64,000 nucleotides of DNA, from positions 310,001-374,000 of the forward strand of contig NZ_BNAS01000006.1 of NCBI RefSeq assembly GCF_014653785.1. Direction: 5' to 3'. The notes beneath the pieces were generated by a model. That model did no database searches and was not told where the DNA came from. It was given only the letters and a program-made list of their open reading frames with translations. The first letter of the stretch is position 1. Each line of letters starts with the position of its first letter. The position numbers and the translations under genes are program-made. Shown here in pieces: positions 1-8,580 of the stretch. This DNA comes from Promicromonospora soli (GTDB taxonomy: Bacteria > Actinomycetota > Actinomycetes > Actinomycetales > Cellulomonadaceae).

Positions 1-234
1 CGGTGGATTCACGGAGACACCCGGCGGCGTGTCACCATCGGCGTGAGGGCCGGGCCGCGGGCGGCGCGAGCGGAGACGCTGCGCGGTGACCCAGCAGCCG
101 ATCGGAGCGCCCTGGCCCGGGCTGCCTGCCTCACGGGGCGGTCGTCCGACGTTCGACCGGTCCTGGGGCCGGCCGCGGGCGTGGCAGGGAGCTCTGCGCC
201 GCAGTCGCGGTACAGATGCAGCGAAGGAGGAGAT

Positions 235-2394
235 GTGGCACGACCAGGCCAACGCCGGTCCGGTCGCGCGCGGACAGGGTCCGGCGCCCAGCGCCGTCGC
301 GCCCCGCGACCCGCCGAGCAAGGGATCATCCCGGTGCTCGCGGAGGTGACTCGCGAGGTCGACGGCGCCGTGCGGCGACCGCCGACGCGCGCCGCGGTGC
401 GCACGAAGTTCCAGGTCGTCGCGCTGCTCATGCGGCAGGAGCGGGCCCGCGTAAGGGTCGACGGCGCCCTGACAGAGTCCCAGCGGGCCAAGCAGCTCAA
501 GCGGCTCGACGAGGTGGCGACGCTGCTCGCAAGGATCGCTGCCCGGGACACGTCGCTGCTCGAGCTGCTCGCCGAGGATGCCCGCGTCTCCGACGCGGCC
601 CGCGCCTTCATGGCGACCGTGATGCGCGCCGGCGGACTGGAGCCGCCCGAGGAGCCCCCGCCGGCCGCGCCGGCCGCGCCAGTGCCCGGTGCTGAGAAGC
701 GGGTGGTGCCCCGCTCGGTGATCTCGCGCCAGCTGGCGAACCCGTTCCTCGCCCCGGACTTCGAGGCCGCGGCCGAGCGGCTGGCTCCGCGGGCCCGCCG
801 ACTGGCCGGCTGGGAGCTGCTCGAGCCGCTCTTCCGTTCCTTCGAGTACGCCGGCCCCGGCGCGACCGCCTGCATGCCGCTGCCCGAGGCCCGCCCGGTG
901 TCCGCTCCCCACGGCCGGGAGCTGATGCCGCACCAGGCGCAGGTCGTCGAGGCCGCGGCCCGCGGGCATCGCACCTTCCTGCTCGCCGACGAGCCCGGGC
1001 TCGGCAAGACCGCCCAGGCACTGCTGGCCGCCGAGGTGGCCGACGCCTACCCGCTGCTGGTCGTGGTGCCCAACGTGGTGAAGACGAACTGGGCGCACGA
1101 GGTAGGGATGTGGACGCCGCGGCGTCGGCCGACGGTGGTCCATGGCGACGGCGAGCGGGTCGACGGGTTCGCGGACGTCGTGATCGTGAACTACGAGCTC
1201 CTGGACCGGCACGTCGGCTGGCTCGGTGACCTCGGGTTCCGCGGCATGGTCGTCGACGAGGCGCACTTCATCAAGAACAAGAGCTCCCAGCGATCCCAAC
1301 ACGTGCTGGCCGTCTCCGAGCGAATCCGCGCCCGGACCGCCCGGCCGCTCCTGATGGCGCTCACCGGCACCCCGCTGATCAACGACATCGAGGACTTCCG
1401 AGCAATCTGGCAGTTCCTCGGGTGGATCGACGACACCAAGCCGGTCGCCGCGCTGCTGACCGCCCTCGAGGGCACCGAGCTCACCCCGGCCGACCCGGGG
1501 TTCTACGCCGCCGCCCGGGCCAGCGTGATCGACATGGGCATCGTGCGCCGCCGCAAGGTCGACGTGGTCGCCGACATCCCCGCCCGCCGGGTGGCGGACC
1601 TGCCGGTCGAGCTCGATGGCGCGGTGGGCCGCTCGATCCGTGCCGCCGAGGCCGCGCTCGCCCGCCGTCTGGTCGGTCGCTACCGGTCCGCCGTGGAGGC
1701 GCGCGCCGACGACGTCGTCGTGGACGGGGTCGACCTCGACCTCGCGCGCCGGGTGGCGGCGGCGGAGCTGAAGGACTCGAGCTCTCGGGCCGGTGGCGAG
1801 AACGTGTTCACGATGGTCCGCCGGATCGGCCAGGCCAAGGCCGGGCTGGCCGCCGACTACGCCGCGCAGCTGGCCCGCAACGTCGGCAAGGTGGTGTTCT
1901 TCGCCAAGCACGTCGACGTGATGGATCAGGCCGAGCAGACCTTCGCCGATCGCGGCATCGGCTACGCCTCGATCCGCGGCGACCAGACGCCCAAGGTGCG
2001 CGAGAAGAACCTCGCCGCCTTCGTCAACGACCCCGACGTGTCGATCGTGGTGTGCTCCCTGATGGCCGCCGGAGTGGGGCTCAACCTTCAGGTGGCCTCC
2101 AACCTGGTGCTGGCCGAGCTGTCCTGGACCGCCGCCGAGCAGACGCAGGCCATCGACCGGATCCACCGGATCGGCCAGGCCGAGCCCGTCACCGCTTGGC
2201 GGATTATCGCCGCCCAGACCATCGACTCCACGATCGCCGAGCTGATCGACAGCAAGTCCGGGCTGGCCGCCAGGGCACTGGACGGGGCGGGCGACGACGA
2301 CGTCGCGTCATCCACGGACGTTCAGCTCGAAGCTCTCGTGGCGCTGCTCACCGACGCGCTCGCCGCCGAGCATCAGGGCGAGACGGAGTCCTGA
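235..2394 (+). CDS. SNF2-like DEAD/DEAH-box helicase
   Basis: 719-residue superfamily 2 ATPase. Visible motifs are Walker A GLGKT near residue 255, VVDEAHF near residue 340, LTGTPLIND shortly after, and the SNF2-type motif VI QAIDRIHRIGQ near residues 638-648, so both RecA-like lobes are present. SNF2 proteins translocate on double-stranded DNA and remodel protein-DNA complexes. The first ~200 residues are Arg/Ala-rich and match no domain I recognise. The GTG start at 235 is chosen because AAGGAGG lies just upstream (224-230); an open frame continues back to 43 but is pure Arg/Ala/Pro. No nuclease, methylase or other defence partner is seen on the visible side; the left neighbour is outside the window. 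The stop overlaps the convergent MerR gene by 22 bases. Function beyond ATP-dependent DNA translocation is unknown. Confidence 0.85.
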   Translation: MARPGQRRSGRARTGSGAQRRRAPRPAEQGIIPVLAEVTREVDGAVRRPPTRAAVRTKFQVVALLMRQERARVRVDGALTESQRAKQLKRLDEVATLLARIAARDTSLLELLAEDARVSDAARAFMATVMRAGGLEPPEEPPPAAPAAPVPGAEKRVVPRSVISRQLANPFLAPDFEAAAERLAPRARRLAGWELLEPLFRSFEYAGPGATACMPLPEARPVSAPHGRELMPHQAQVVEAAARGHRTFLLADEPGLGKTAQALLAAEVADAYPLLVVVPNVVKTNWAHEVGMWTPRRRPTVVHGDGERVDGFADVVIVNYELLDRHVGWLGDLGFRGMVVDEAHFIKNKSSQRSQHVLAVSERIRARTARPLLMALTGTPLINDIEDFRAIWQFLGWIDDTKPVAALLTALEGTELTPADPGFYAAARASVIDMGIVRRRKVDVVADIPARRVADLPVELDGAVGRSIRAAEAALARRLVGRYRSAVEARADDVVVDGVDLDLARRVAAAELKDSSSRAGGENVFTMVRRIGQAKAGLAADYAAQLARNVGKVVFFAKHVDVMDQAEQTFADRGIGYASIRGDQTPKVREKNLAAFVNDPDVSIVVCSLMAAGVGLNLQVASNLVLAELSWTAAEQTQAIDRIHRIGQAEPVTAWRIIAAQTIDSTIAELIDSKSGLAARALDGAGDDDVASSTDVQLEALVALLTDALAAEHQGETES

Positions 2395-2774
2395 GCCACA
2401 GCCTGGTCGAGCGAGGACGGGCATGACTGCCCGTCCGGGTGCGTAGCGAGACGGATCAGCATGTCGAGTCGCCGTCCCGCATCCTGCAGGACGGCGGCCT
2501 TCGCTTCGATCTGGGCACGCTCGTCGAGCAGGCGAGTCAACAGCTCCGGCCCGACCTCGCCGGCATCGATGGCGGGCAGGAGGGTCACGATCAGACGACT
2601 TCCGAGGCCGGCCTGGTAGAGCTCCTGGATGAGCCGTACACGATCCGCGGCCGACTCCTCGTAGACGCGTTGACTGCTGGACGTGCGCTGGGAACGCAGC
2701 AGGCCCTGCTCCTCGTAGTAACGCAGGGCGCGCGTGCTGACTCCGGCCTTGTCGGCCAGCTCCCCGATGCGCAT
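2373..2774 (-). CDS. MerR family transcriptional regulator
   Basis: 133-residue regulator. The N-terminal winged helix-turn-helix is clear (MRIGELADKAGVSTRALRYY, then EEQGLL and an Arg-rich RVY strand), followed by a dimerisation helix rich in Leu and Glu. MerR proteins bind a dyad in an over-long promoter spacer and twist the DNA on effector binding. The ATG at 2774 follows AAAGGAG; a start five codons upstream is less likely. The C-terminal tail has one Cys (QSCPSSLD) and no multi-Cys metal site, so a small organic effector is more likely than a metal. It is divergent from an SDR oxidoreductase with a perfect inverted repeat between them, so it probably controls that gene and itself. The effector cannot be read from the sequence. 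Confidence 0.9.
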   Translation of the reverse strand: MRIGELADKAGVSTRALRYYEEQGLLRSQRTSSSQRVYEESAADRVRLIQELYQAGLGSRLIVTLLPAIDAGEVGPELLTRLLDERAQIEAKAAVLQDAGRRLDMLIRLATHPDGQSCPSSLDQAVAQDSVSP

Positions 2775-2816
2775 CGTGACTCCTTTCACACGTGGTGCCG
2801 CCCGTCGGGACTTGCC

Positions 2817-2834
2817 CTTGACGTCAACGTCAAG
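2817..2834. promoter_or_regulatory. Probable MerR operator (8+2+8 inverted repeat)
   Basis: Perfect dyad CTTGACGT-CA-ACGTCAAG in the 114-base gap between the divergent MerR and SDR genes. It carries a TTGACG -35-like hexamer on each strand, as expected for MerR-type dual control. No -10 element is clear enough to fix the start site. The binding role is inferred from position and symmetry. Confidence 0.65.
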
Positions 2835-2888
2835 TCCTAGCGTAAGCGGCGCGAGGGAGGCGGAGACCTCCCCACGGAGGGAATCATC

Positions 2889-3605
2889 ATGGACATTGCC
2901 GGATCCACCGCTCTCGTGACCGGTGCCAATCGCGGAATCGGTCGGCGCTTCGTCGACGAGCTGCTGGCTCGGGGAGCCAAGACGGTCTACGCCGCCGCTC
3001 GCCGCCCGGAGCTGATCGACGCGTCCGACCCGCGGGTCACGCCGTTACGCCTGGACTTGCTGGACGAGAGATCGATCGCGGCTGCCGCCGCGGCTGCGCA
3101 GGACGTCACGCTGCTGGTCAACAACGCGGGAATCGCGACCGGAGCGCAGCTTCTGACCGACGACCTGGACGAGGTCCGGCAGGACCTGGAAACTCACCTG
3201 TTCGGTACGCTCCGGGTCATCCGCGCCTTCGCTCCACACCTCGCCTCCAACGGAACAGGAGCGATCGTGAACGTCCTGTCCGTGCTGTCATGGGTCGCCA
3301 CCCCTCAAGGGTCGGGGTCCTACTCCGTGGCGAAGGCCGCCGAGTGGAACATGACCAACGGCGTGCGCGTCGAGCTCGCGGCTCAGAACATCCTCGTCCA
3401 GGGGGTGCACCTGGGTGCCGCCGACACCGACATGATGGCGGGACGCGATGCCCCGAAGATCGACCCGGTCGATGTCGCACGAGCCAGCCTGGACGGCGTC
3501 CAAGCCGGGGCCATCGAGGTGCTGGTCGACGACTCCAGCCGCTTCGTCAAGGCAGCTCTCTCGGCTGACCCCGCGCAGCTCTACGGACCGCCGTCCGGGA
3601 ACTGA
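2889..3605 (+). CDS. SDR family NAD(P)-dependent oxidoreductase
   Basis: 238-residue classical short-chain dehydrogenase/reductase. Seen: the nucleotide-binding TGANRGIG near residue 13, the NNAG motif near residue 77, and the catalytic Tyr-x3-Lys as YSVAK near residue 145, preceded by an active-site Ser region. The length is typical of the family. GGAGG sits seven bases before the ATG. Substrate cannot be deduced; such MerR-linked SDRs often act on reactive carbonyls or xenobiotics (family knowledge, not seen here). It lies divergent from the MerR gene across the 2817-2834 dyad and converges on the small basic protein gene six bases away. Confidence 0.9.
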   Translation: MDIAGSTALVTGANRGIGRRFVDELLARGAKTVYAAARRPELIDASDPRVTPLRLDLLDERSIAAAAAAAQDVTLLVNNAGIATGAQLLTDDLDEVRQDLETHLFGTLRVIRAFAPHLASNGTGAIVNVLSVLSWVATPQGSGSYSVAKAAEWNMTNGVRVELAAQNILVQGVHLGAADTDMMAGRDAPKIDPVDVARASLDGVQAGAIEVLVDDSSRFVKAALSADPAQLYGPPSGN

Positions 3606-3611
3606 GCGCCC

Positions 3612-3944
3612 TCACGCCTTGAAGATGTGCCGGCGGATCGAGGCGGCATTCGAGAAGATCCGGATCCCGAGCACCACCACGACAGCCGTGGACAGCTGCC
3701 CGCCCACACCGAGCTGGTCACCGAGGAACACGATGAACGCGGCCACCAGCACGTTCGACAGGAACGACACGAGGAACACCTTGTCGTCGAACAGCCCGTC
3801 GAGCATCGCGCGCAGCCCCCCGAACAGGGCGTCCAGCGCGGCCACCACCGCGATCGGCAGATAAGGCTGCAGCATCAGCGGGACGGTGGGCTCCAGCACC
3901 AGGCCGGCCACCACACCGATCACGAGCCCGACGATCGCGATCAT
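3612..3944 (-). CDS. Small basic family membrane protein (DUF1290/Sbp)
   Basis: 110 residues with three hydrophobic stretches (about 2-20, 24-42 and 56-92) and a basic C-terminus ending RRHIFKA. It matches the small basic protein family found beside DUF881 genes and pgsA-like genes in Actinobacteria and Firmicutes. Its biochemical role is unknown, although the conserved context near cell-division and envelope genes suggests an envelope function. Its ATG overlaps the DUF881 stop (ATGA), so the two are probably translationally coupled. Normally a second DUF881 gene and an FHA-domain gene follow; here the operon ends and a convergent SDR begins. Confidence 0.85.
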   Translation of the reverse strand: MIAIVGLVIGVVAGLVLEPTVPLMLQPYLPIAVVAALDALFGGLRAMLDGLFDDKVFLVSFLSNVLVAAFIVFLGDQLGVGGQLSTAVVVVLGIRIFSNAASIRRHIFKA

Positions 3945-4960
3945 CCGTTGTCCTCCTCGGAGCGGTCCTCTGTTGTGTTCCCGGACGGCGTTTCCCCGGA
4001 TGTCGTGTGCCCGGGTCCTGGATCCCCGGACGGAGTGGTGTGCGCCGACCGCAGCGTCGGGGAGCGCGCACCCGGCAGGTACATCCCCTCGCTCGTGGTC
4101 ACCTCGTTCTGGATGTCGTACTCCGCGCTCAACAGCTGCAGGAACCCCAGCCCCGCCGACCGCGCGAACTCCACCTGCATCTCGTCCGGGTCACCCACGG
4201 CCTCGATCGTGTACGTCGGACCGTTCAACGGCTGCAGGTCCACCAGGATCGCGTCACCCGCGTTCCGGATCGCCGACAACGACGTCAGCCGCTCGTCGTT
4301 CACCGCCACCGCCTCCGCGCCCGCCGCCCACAGCTCGTTGACGACGAACTGCACGTCCGCGTCCCGTACCCGCGACTCCGCCGGCGCATCACCCGGCTCG
4401 ACCAGACCACCGCCCGAACCGTCCGTCAGCTTCACCACCATGCCCGGACCCCGCACCGGGACGGCACCGTTGACCAGCCGGTCCAGCCGGTTCACCTCCA
4501 GCAACGCCGACGGCAACAGCCCACCACTCTGCAGACCGTCCACCTCCGCACCCAGCTCCGCCGAACGCTCCGACAGGGCCTCCACCTCGGCACTACGCTC
4601 CTGGATCTGCTCCATCAGCACCGTACGGCCCTTGGCGACCGAGGGCTGCGGCGCTCGCAGCTCCCGCACCGCCACCGTCGTCGCCGTACCGAGCAGGGCC
4701 GCCACCAGCAACAACACGACCAGGCTCGGCGCGCGGCGTGCCGACTTCTCCCCCGCCTCCGCACGACGCTGCGCCATCTGCGCGTACCCCGGGTCCAGCG
4801 GGCGGTCGGTCACCTCGCGCAGGAGCGTCATCGACTCGTCGGGACGCCGCCCCGACGTCGTGCCCGGTGATCCTGTGTCCGGCGCTTCCGTGCCCTGTGA
4901 TCTTGTGCCCTGTGATCTCGTGCCCTGCGTAGCACCCGCCGCCGGTCCCGGCGCGGTCAT
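3941..4960 (-). CDS. DUF881 family membrane-anchored protein
   Basis: 339 residues: a disordered N-terminus with tandem GTRSQ repeats (residues 13-27), one transmembrane helix at about 79-98, a coiled-coil stretch at about 108-145, the globular DUF881 domain (RGPGMVVKLTD, NELWAAGAEAVAVNDERL), and a Thr/Ser/Gly-rich tail. DUF881 proteins are extracytoplasmic and of unknown function. The ATG at 4960 overlaps the stop of the upstream phosphatidyltransferase (ATGA overlap). The N-terminal repeat is a 15-base tandem (around 4891-4926), so its copy number may vary between strains. The middle gene of a three-gene overlapping operon. Confidence 0.85.
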   Translation of the reverse strand: MTAPGPAAGATQGTRSQGTRSQGTEAPDTGSPGTTSGRRPDESMTLLREVTDRPLDPGYAQMAQRRAEAGEKSARRAPSLVVLLLVAALLGTATTVAVRELRAPQPSVAKGRTVLMEQIQERSAEVEALSERSAELGAEVDGLQSGGLLPSALLEVNRLDRLVNGAVPVRGPGMVVKLTDGSGGGLVEPGDAPAESRVRDADVQFVVNELWAAGAEAVAVNDERLTSLSAIRNAGDAILVDLQPLNGPTYTIEAVGDPDEMQVEFARSAGLGFLQLLSAEYDIQNEVTTSEGMYLPGARSPTLRSAHTTPSGDPGPGHTTSGETPSGNTTEDRSEEDNG

Positions 4961-5511
4961 GCCGCCGCCGCCAGCTTGCGCACCTGCGCCACGTACTGCA
5001 GCCCGGCCAGCCAGTACAGGCCCACGCCCCACCAGGTGAACGCCCAGCCCACCACGTGCGCACCGGCGCCGACCCAGCCGGGCACCTCCGCGAGCAGCAG
5101 CAGCGGGAACGCGTACAGGAGGGCGAACGTCGCGACCTTGCCGACCAGCGTCACGTTCAGCGTCCCGTACCCCCGACGAGCCAGGATCGGCACCGTCACC
5201 GCCAGCAGCACGTCACGCGCCACGATCGCGATCACCAGCCACAGCGGCACCACCTCGCGCCAGGCCAGGCCGATCAGCGTCACGAAGATGAAGAGACGGT
5301 CCGCGAACGGATCCAGCATCTGCCCCAGGCGCGTCACCTGGTTCAGCCGACGGGCCAGCACACCGTCCAGCCAGTCCGACACGCCGGAGACCGCGAGCAC
5401 CAGCAGCGCCCAACCGTCCTCGCCTACCACGATCAGGACGGCGAAGACCGGCACGAGCGCCAGCCGCACCAGGCTGATCATGTTGGGCACGGTCAGGACC
5501 CGGGAGCTCAT
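4957..5511 (-). CDS. CDP-alcohol phosphatidyltransferase (PgsA-like)
   Basis: 184-residue integral membrane enzyme with the CDP-alcohol phosphatidyltransferase signature D-x2-D-G-x2-A-R-x8-G-x3-D-x3-D, seen as DWLDGVLARR then GQMLDPFADR near residues 47-74. The family transfers a phosphatidyl group from CDP-diacylglycerol to an alcohol such as glycerol-3-phosphate, inositol or a cardiolipin precursor; the acceptor is not decidable here. Several hydrophobic helices flank the motif. The ATG at 5511 has GGAG five bases upstream. The same position before DUF881 and Sbp is occupied by pgsA2 in M. tuberculosis. It is the first gene of the operon. Confidence 0.88.
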   Translation of the reverse strand: MSSRVLTVPNMISLVRLALVPVFAVLIVVGEDGWALLVLAVSGVSDWLDGVLARRLNQVTRLGQMLDPFADRLFIFVTLIGLAWREVVPLWLVIAIVARDVLLAVTVPILARRGYGTLNVTLVGKVATFALLYAFPLLLLAEVPGWVGAGAHVVGWAFTWWGVGLYWLAGLQYVAQVRKLAAAA

Positions 5512-5977
5512 CTCCGCTCCAGTGGACACGCACACCGCCCTTGCTCACGCCGGTTCGTCTCGGCCGCCATACTACGGGGCGACCGTTGCGTATACGCACG
5601 GCACGCCGCGCCGAGCGTCCCCCACAACCCAGTGTCAACCCGGCCCCTGCCGTGCCGCCAACCCGACCGCCAACCCGGTGCCGGCCGTGCCGCGGAACCG
5701 CCCTGACCTCGCCGTCCGACCACCCGTCAACCGGTCTCACCACGCACGACATCACCCGCGTGCTGCAAGTCACGCTCCCTGCCTCTGTGCTGAAGGCGCT
5801 CGCAGCCGATAGGGTGGTGCCACATCCCCTTGGAGTTCGTCGTCTTCCCGTGTGTGCACGCAAAGTGCGAGACAGGCCCGCAGCCTCGGTTGCGGGGAAG
5901 GTGTTTCGGGAGCAAGCGACGCGAGGGTCCTCACCTCGGCCCTGACTCCCTCACGACGACGAACGGTGCATCACTGC
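5512..5977. other. 466-bp non-coding region before the RNA helicase
   Basis: No convincing coding frame. The right half is probably the long 5' leader of the DEAD-box helicase gene: it includes a 6-bp stem (CCCGCA at 5877-5882 with TGCGGG at 5891-5896) and other short dyads. Long autoregulatory leaders are known for cold-shock RNA helicases. I could not place a promoter with confidence for either flanking gene. The left part must hold the promoter of the phosphatidyltransferase operon. Confidence 0.4.
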
Positions 5978-7975
5978 ATGTCTATCGACACCCATGACCT
6001 GATCGCGCCTGCTGAGCAGGACATCGAGCTGGTCACCGCCGACTCCGGCGACCGGACGGCCCCCGAGGTCGCCACCACTTCTGAGGCCACGATCTCTGAG
6101 GCCACTGCCTCCGCGGAGGTCACCCCCGAGGTCGCCGAGCCGGCCCCGGCGCTCGAGCCCACCGGCCCGACGTTCGCGAGCCTCAACCTGCCCGCGCCGC
6201 TCATGGCCGCGGTCGACGCGCTCGGCTTCGTGACGCCGTCGGCCATCCAGGCCCGCGCGATCCCCGAGCTGCTGGCCGGCCGGGACATCACCGGCGTCGC
6301 CCAGACCGGTACCGGCAAGACCGCCGCGTTCGGCCTGCCGCTGCTCGCCGCCGTCGACCCGAAGCTGCGCAAGGTGCAGGCCCTTGTCCTGGCACCCACC
6401 CGCGAGCTCGCCATGCAGGTTGCCGACGCCATCGAGTCGTTCGCGTCCCACCTCGACGACGTCCGCGTCCTGCCCGTCTACGGCGGCGCCCCCTACATCC
6501 CCCAGCAGCGCGCCCTGCGCGACGGCGTCCACGTCGTCGTCGGCACCCCCGGCCGCATCAAGGACCACCTCGACCGCGGCGCCCTCAAGCTCGACGACAT
6601 CCGCTTCCTCGTCCTCGACGAGGCCGACGAGATGCTCCGCATGGGCTTCGCCGAGGACGTCGAGGAGATCTTCGGCCAGGCACCCACCAAGCGCCAGGTC
6701 GCCCTCTTCTCCGCGACCATGCCCCCGGCCATCCGCAAGGTCGCCGACCACCACATGACCGACCCCGTGCAGATCGCCGTCACGCGGCAGGCCTCCACCG
6801 TCACGGCCGTGCGCCAGACGTACGCCGTGGTGCCGTTCCGCCACAAGGTCGGCTCGCTCGCTCGCGTCCTGTCGACGTCCGACGCCGACGCCGCGATCGT
6901 CTTCACCCGCACCCGTGGTGCCGCCGAGGACGTGGGCTCCGCCCTCATCGAGAAGGGCATCTCAGCCGCCACCATCTCCGGTGACGTGGCGCAGAAGGAG
7001 CGCGAGAAGATCGTCGAGCGGCTCCGCTCCGGCGCCCTCGACGTGCTCGTCGCGACCGACGTCGCCGCCCGTGGCCTCGACGTGGACCGCATCGGCCTGG
7101 TCGTGAACTTCGACGTCCCCGGCGAGCCCGAGGCGTACGTGCACCGCATCGGCCGTACCGGCCGCGCCGGCCGTACGGGCGAGGCGCTCACGTTCGTCAC
7201 GCCGCACGAGCGCGGCAAGCTGCGCAGCATCGAGCGCACCATCCGCGCCCAGCTCGAAGAGGTGGAGATCCCCTCCCCCCGGGACGTGTCGGCCCACCAG
7301 GTCAAGCGCGCGCTCGGCAAGGTCGAGGCCCGGCGCGAGGCCGGCCGCCTCGAGATGTACACCGAGATGATCCGCGAGTACGCGCAGGAGACCGGCACCG
7401 ACGCGGTCGAGATCGCTGCCGCCATGGCGGCGCTCGCCGTCGGCGACGACGGCCCGCGTGCCCGTGCGGAGCAGGAGGAGTACGAGCGCGAGCGTGCCGA
7501 GGCCAAGTCCGCCGCGGCCCGGCGCACCACGCGAGACGGCGACCGGCACGACCGGACGGGTGACCGTTCCCCGCGCGGCCGCGCCGACGCCGAGCGCGGC
7601 ATCCGCCGTCCGGCCCGCGGCACGCGGTACCGCATCGCCGTCGGGCACACGCACGGCGTGCAGCCGGGCGGGATCGTCGGTGCGCTGACCGGCGAGGGTG
7701 GCATCACGGGGGCTGATGTCGGCAAGATCGACATCTTCGGCAGCTTCTCGCTGGTGGACATCATCGCGCCGCTGGACAACGACGCGCTCGACCGCCTGGC
7801 CCGCGCCCGTGTGGCCGGCAAGCCGCTGCGCATCACGCTGGACCGCGGTCCGGCACGTACCGGCGGCGACCGGGACCGGGCTCCGCGCACGGGTGGCGAC
7901 CACCGCCGCCCTGACGGCGAGCGCGGCCCGCGTGGCCGTGGCCCGGCCCACTGGGAGGCCCGCAGCAGCCGCTGA
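5978..7975 (+). CDS. deaD: DEAD-box ATP-dependent RNA helicase (DeaD/CsdA type)
   Basis: 665 residues. After a ~60-residue acidic Thr/Ala/Glu-rich leader come the Q motif (SAIQARAIPELL), Walker A AQTGTGKT, the DEAD box LVLDEADEML, SAT, and motif VI HRIGRTGRAG. The C-terminus carries a DbpA-like RNA-binding domain (YRIAVGHTHGVQPGGIVG) and an Arg/Gly/Asp-rich tail. These enzymes unwind short RNA duplexes in ribosome assembly and mRNA decay, particularly in the cold. The ATG at 5978 is chosen because homology begins after it; no strong Shine-Dalgarno is visible, and the gene has a long leader. Monocistronic, with a large hairpin repeat just after the stop. Confidence 0.93.
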   Translation: MSIDTHDLIAPAEQDIELVTADSGDRTAPEVATTSEATISEATASAEVTPEVAEPAPALEPTGPTFASLNLPAPLMAAVDALGFVTPSAIQARAIPELLAGRDITGVAQTGTGKTAAFGLPLLAAVDPKLRKVQALVLAPTRELAMQVADAIESFASHLDDVRVLPVYGGAPYIPQQRALRDGVHVVVGTPGRIKDHLDRGALKLDDIRFLVLDEADEMLRMGFAEDVEEIFGQAPTKRQVALFSATMPPAIRKVADHHMTDPVQIAVTRQASTVTAVRQTYAVVPFRHKVGSLARVLSTSDADAAIVFTRTRGAAEDVGSALIEKGISAATISGDVAQKEREKIVERLRSGALDVLVATDVAARGLDVDRIGLVVNFDVPGEPEAYVHRIGRTGRAGRTGEALTFVTPHERGKLRSIERTIRAQLEEVEIPSPRDVSAHQVKRALGKVEARREAGRLEMYTEMIREYAQETGTDAVEIAAAMAALAVGDDGPRARAEQEEYERERAEAKSAAARRTTRDGDRHDRTGDRSPRGRADAERGIRRPARGTRYRIAVGHTHGVQPGGIVGALTGEGGITGADVGKIDIFGSFSLVDIIAPLDNDALDRLARARVAGKPLRITLDRGPARTGGDRDRAPRTGGDHRRPDGERGPRGRGPAHWEARSSR

Positions 7976-7986
7976 CGCGCGGCCCT

Positions 7987-8090
7987 CGAGGTAGAACCAG
8001 GGCGAGATAGAACTCTGGCGAAGTAGAACTGCACCTGCTGCAGTTCTATCTCGCCAGAGTTCTATCTCGCCAGAGTTCTACTTCGGCGAA
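7987..8090. repeat. Six-copy AGTTCTA hairpin repeat array
   Basis: Three direct copies of a ~16-base unit with core CGA(G/A)(A/G)TAGAAC (starting near 7987, 8003 and 8020) are followed by three inverted copies (near 8039, 8054 and 8071). Together they can fold into one long hairpin: a ~29-base arm with two mismatches around the loop CCTGC (8033-8037). The final inverted copy contains the stop codon of the adjacent PH-domain gene. It sits between convergent genes, so it may terminate transcription from both sides, but it lacks a T tract. It looks like a REP-type element. Confidence 0.85.
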
Positions 8091-8575
8091 GGGGGGCCGG
8101 GTTCCGGGGCCTCGCCCAGCTCGGAGATGAGCGCCACCAGGCGGCGGGCCTCGGCCATGCCGTGCTCGCCGTCGGCGCGCTGGATGCCCATGACGGCGAG
8201 CACGTCGCCGTCGGCCAGGTCGAGGTGCACCCAGGGGTCGTTGGGCCCGAACCGGACGGTGATGATCTCGGCCCAGGCCAGGCGGCGGGTCGTGGCGTAG
8301 TTGACGACGGTGAGCCCGGTCGGGTCCGGGATCGCCCGCACGGCGCCGAACCGCCAGGCGATCACGGCGCCCAGCAGCCCGAAGACGATGATCGCTATCC
8401 GGTTGGCGGTGTCCGCGCCGTCGCCGGTCGCGGCCAGCGCGACGAACGTGCACCCGCCCGCGGACAGCAGCGCGAGCCCGTACGCCGTCGGCGTGCCGAA
8501 GCGGCCGCGAAAGGTACGGAAGCGGTCGTCGCTCCGGCCGTGGCCGGTGGCGCTCCGGCTCGTGTCCGCACCCAT
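8078..8575 (-). CDS. PH-domain membrane protein
   Basis: 165 residues. Two hydrophobic helices lie near residues 32-50 and 60-76, followed by a bacterial PH-like fold (GLTVVNYATTRRLAWAEI, then WVHLDLADGDVLAVMGIQ). The family is common beside hisG in Actinobacteria, but its role is not established. The stop codon lies inside the hairpin repeat. Only five bases separate it from the hisG stop-side boundary, and the genes point the same way with hisG downstream in map order but upstream in transcription, so co-transcription with hisE-hisG is likely. Confidence 0.75.
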   Translation of the reverse strand: MGADTSRSATGHGRSDDRFRTFRGRFGTPTAYGLALLSAGGCTFVALAATGDGADTANRIAIIVFGLLGAVIAWRFGAVRAIPDPTGLTVVNYATTRRLAWAEIITVRFGPNDPWVHLDLADGDVLAVMGIQRADGEHGMAEARRLVALISELGEAPEPGPPSPK

Positions 8576-8580
8576 GGGGC

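Noticed and set aside
1-234. N-terminal extension of the SNF2-like helicase back to position 43
   Set aside because: The extension is low-complexity Arg/Ala/Pro, and a strong ribosome site marks the start at 235.
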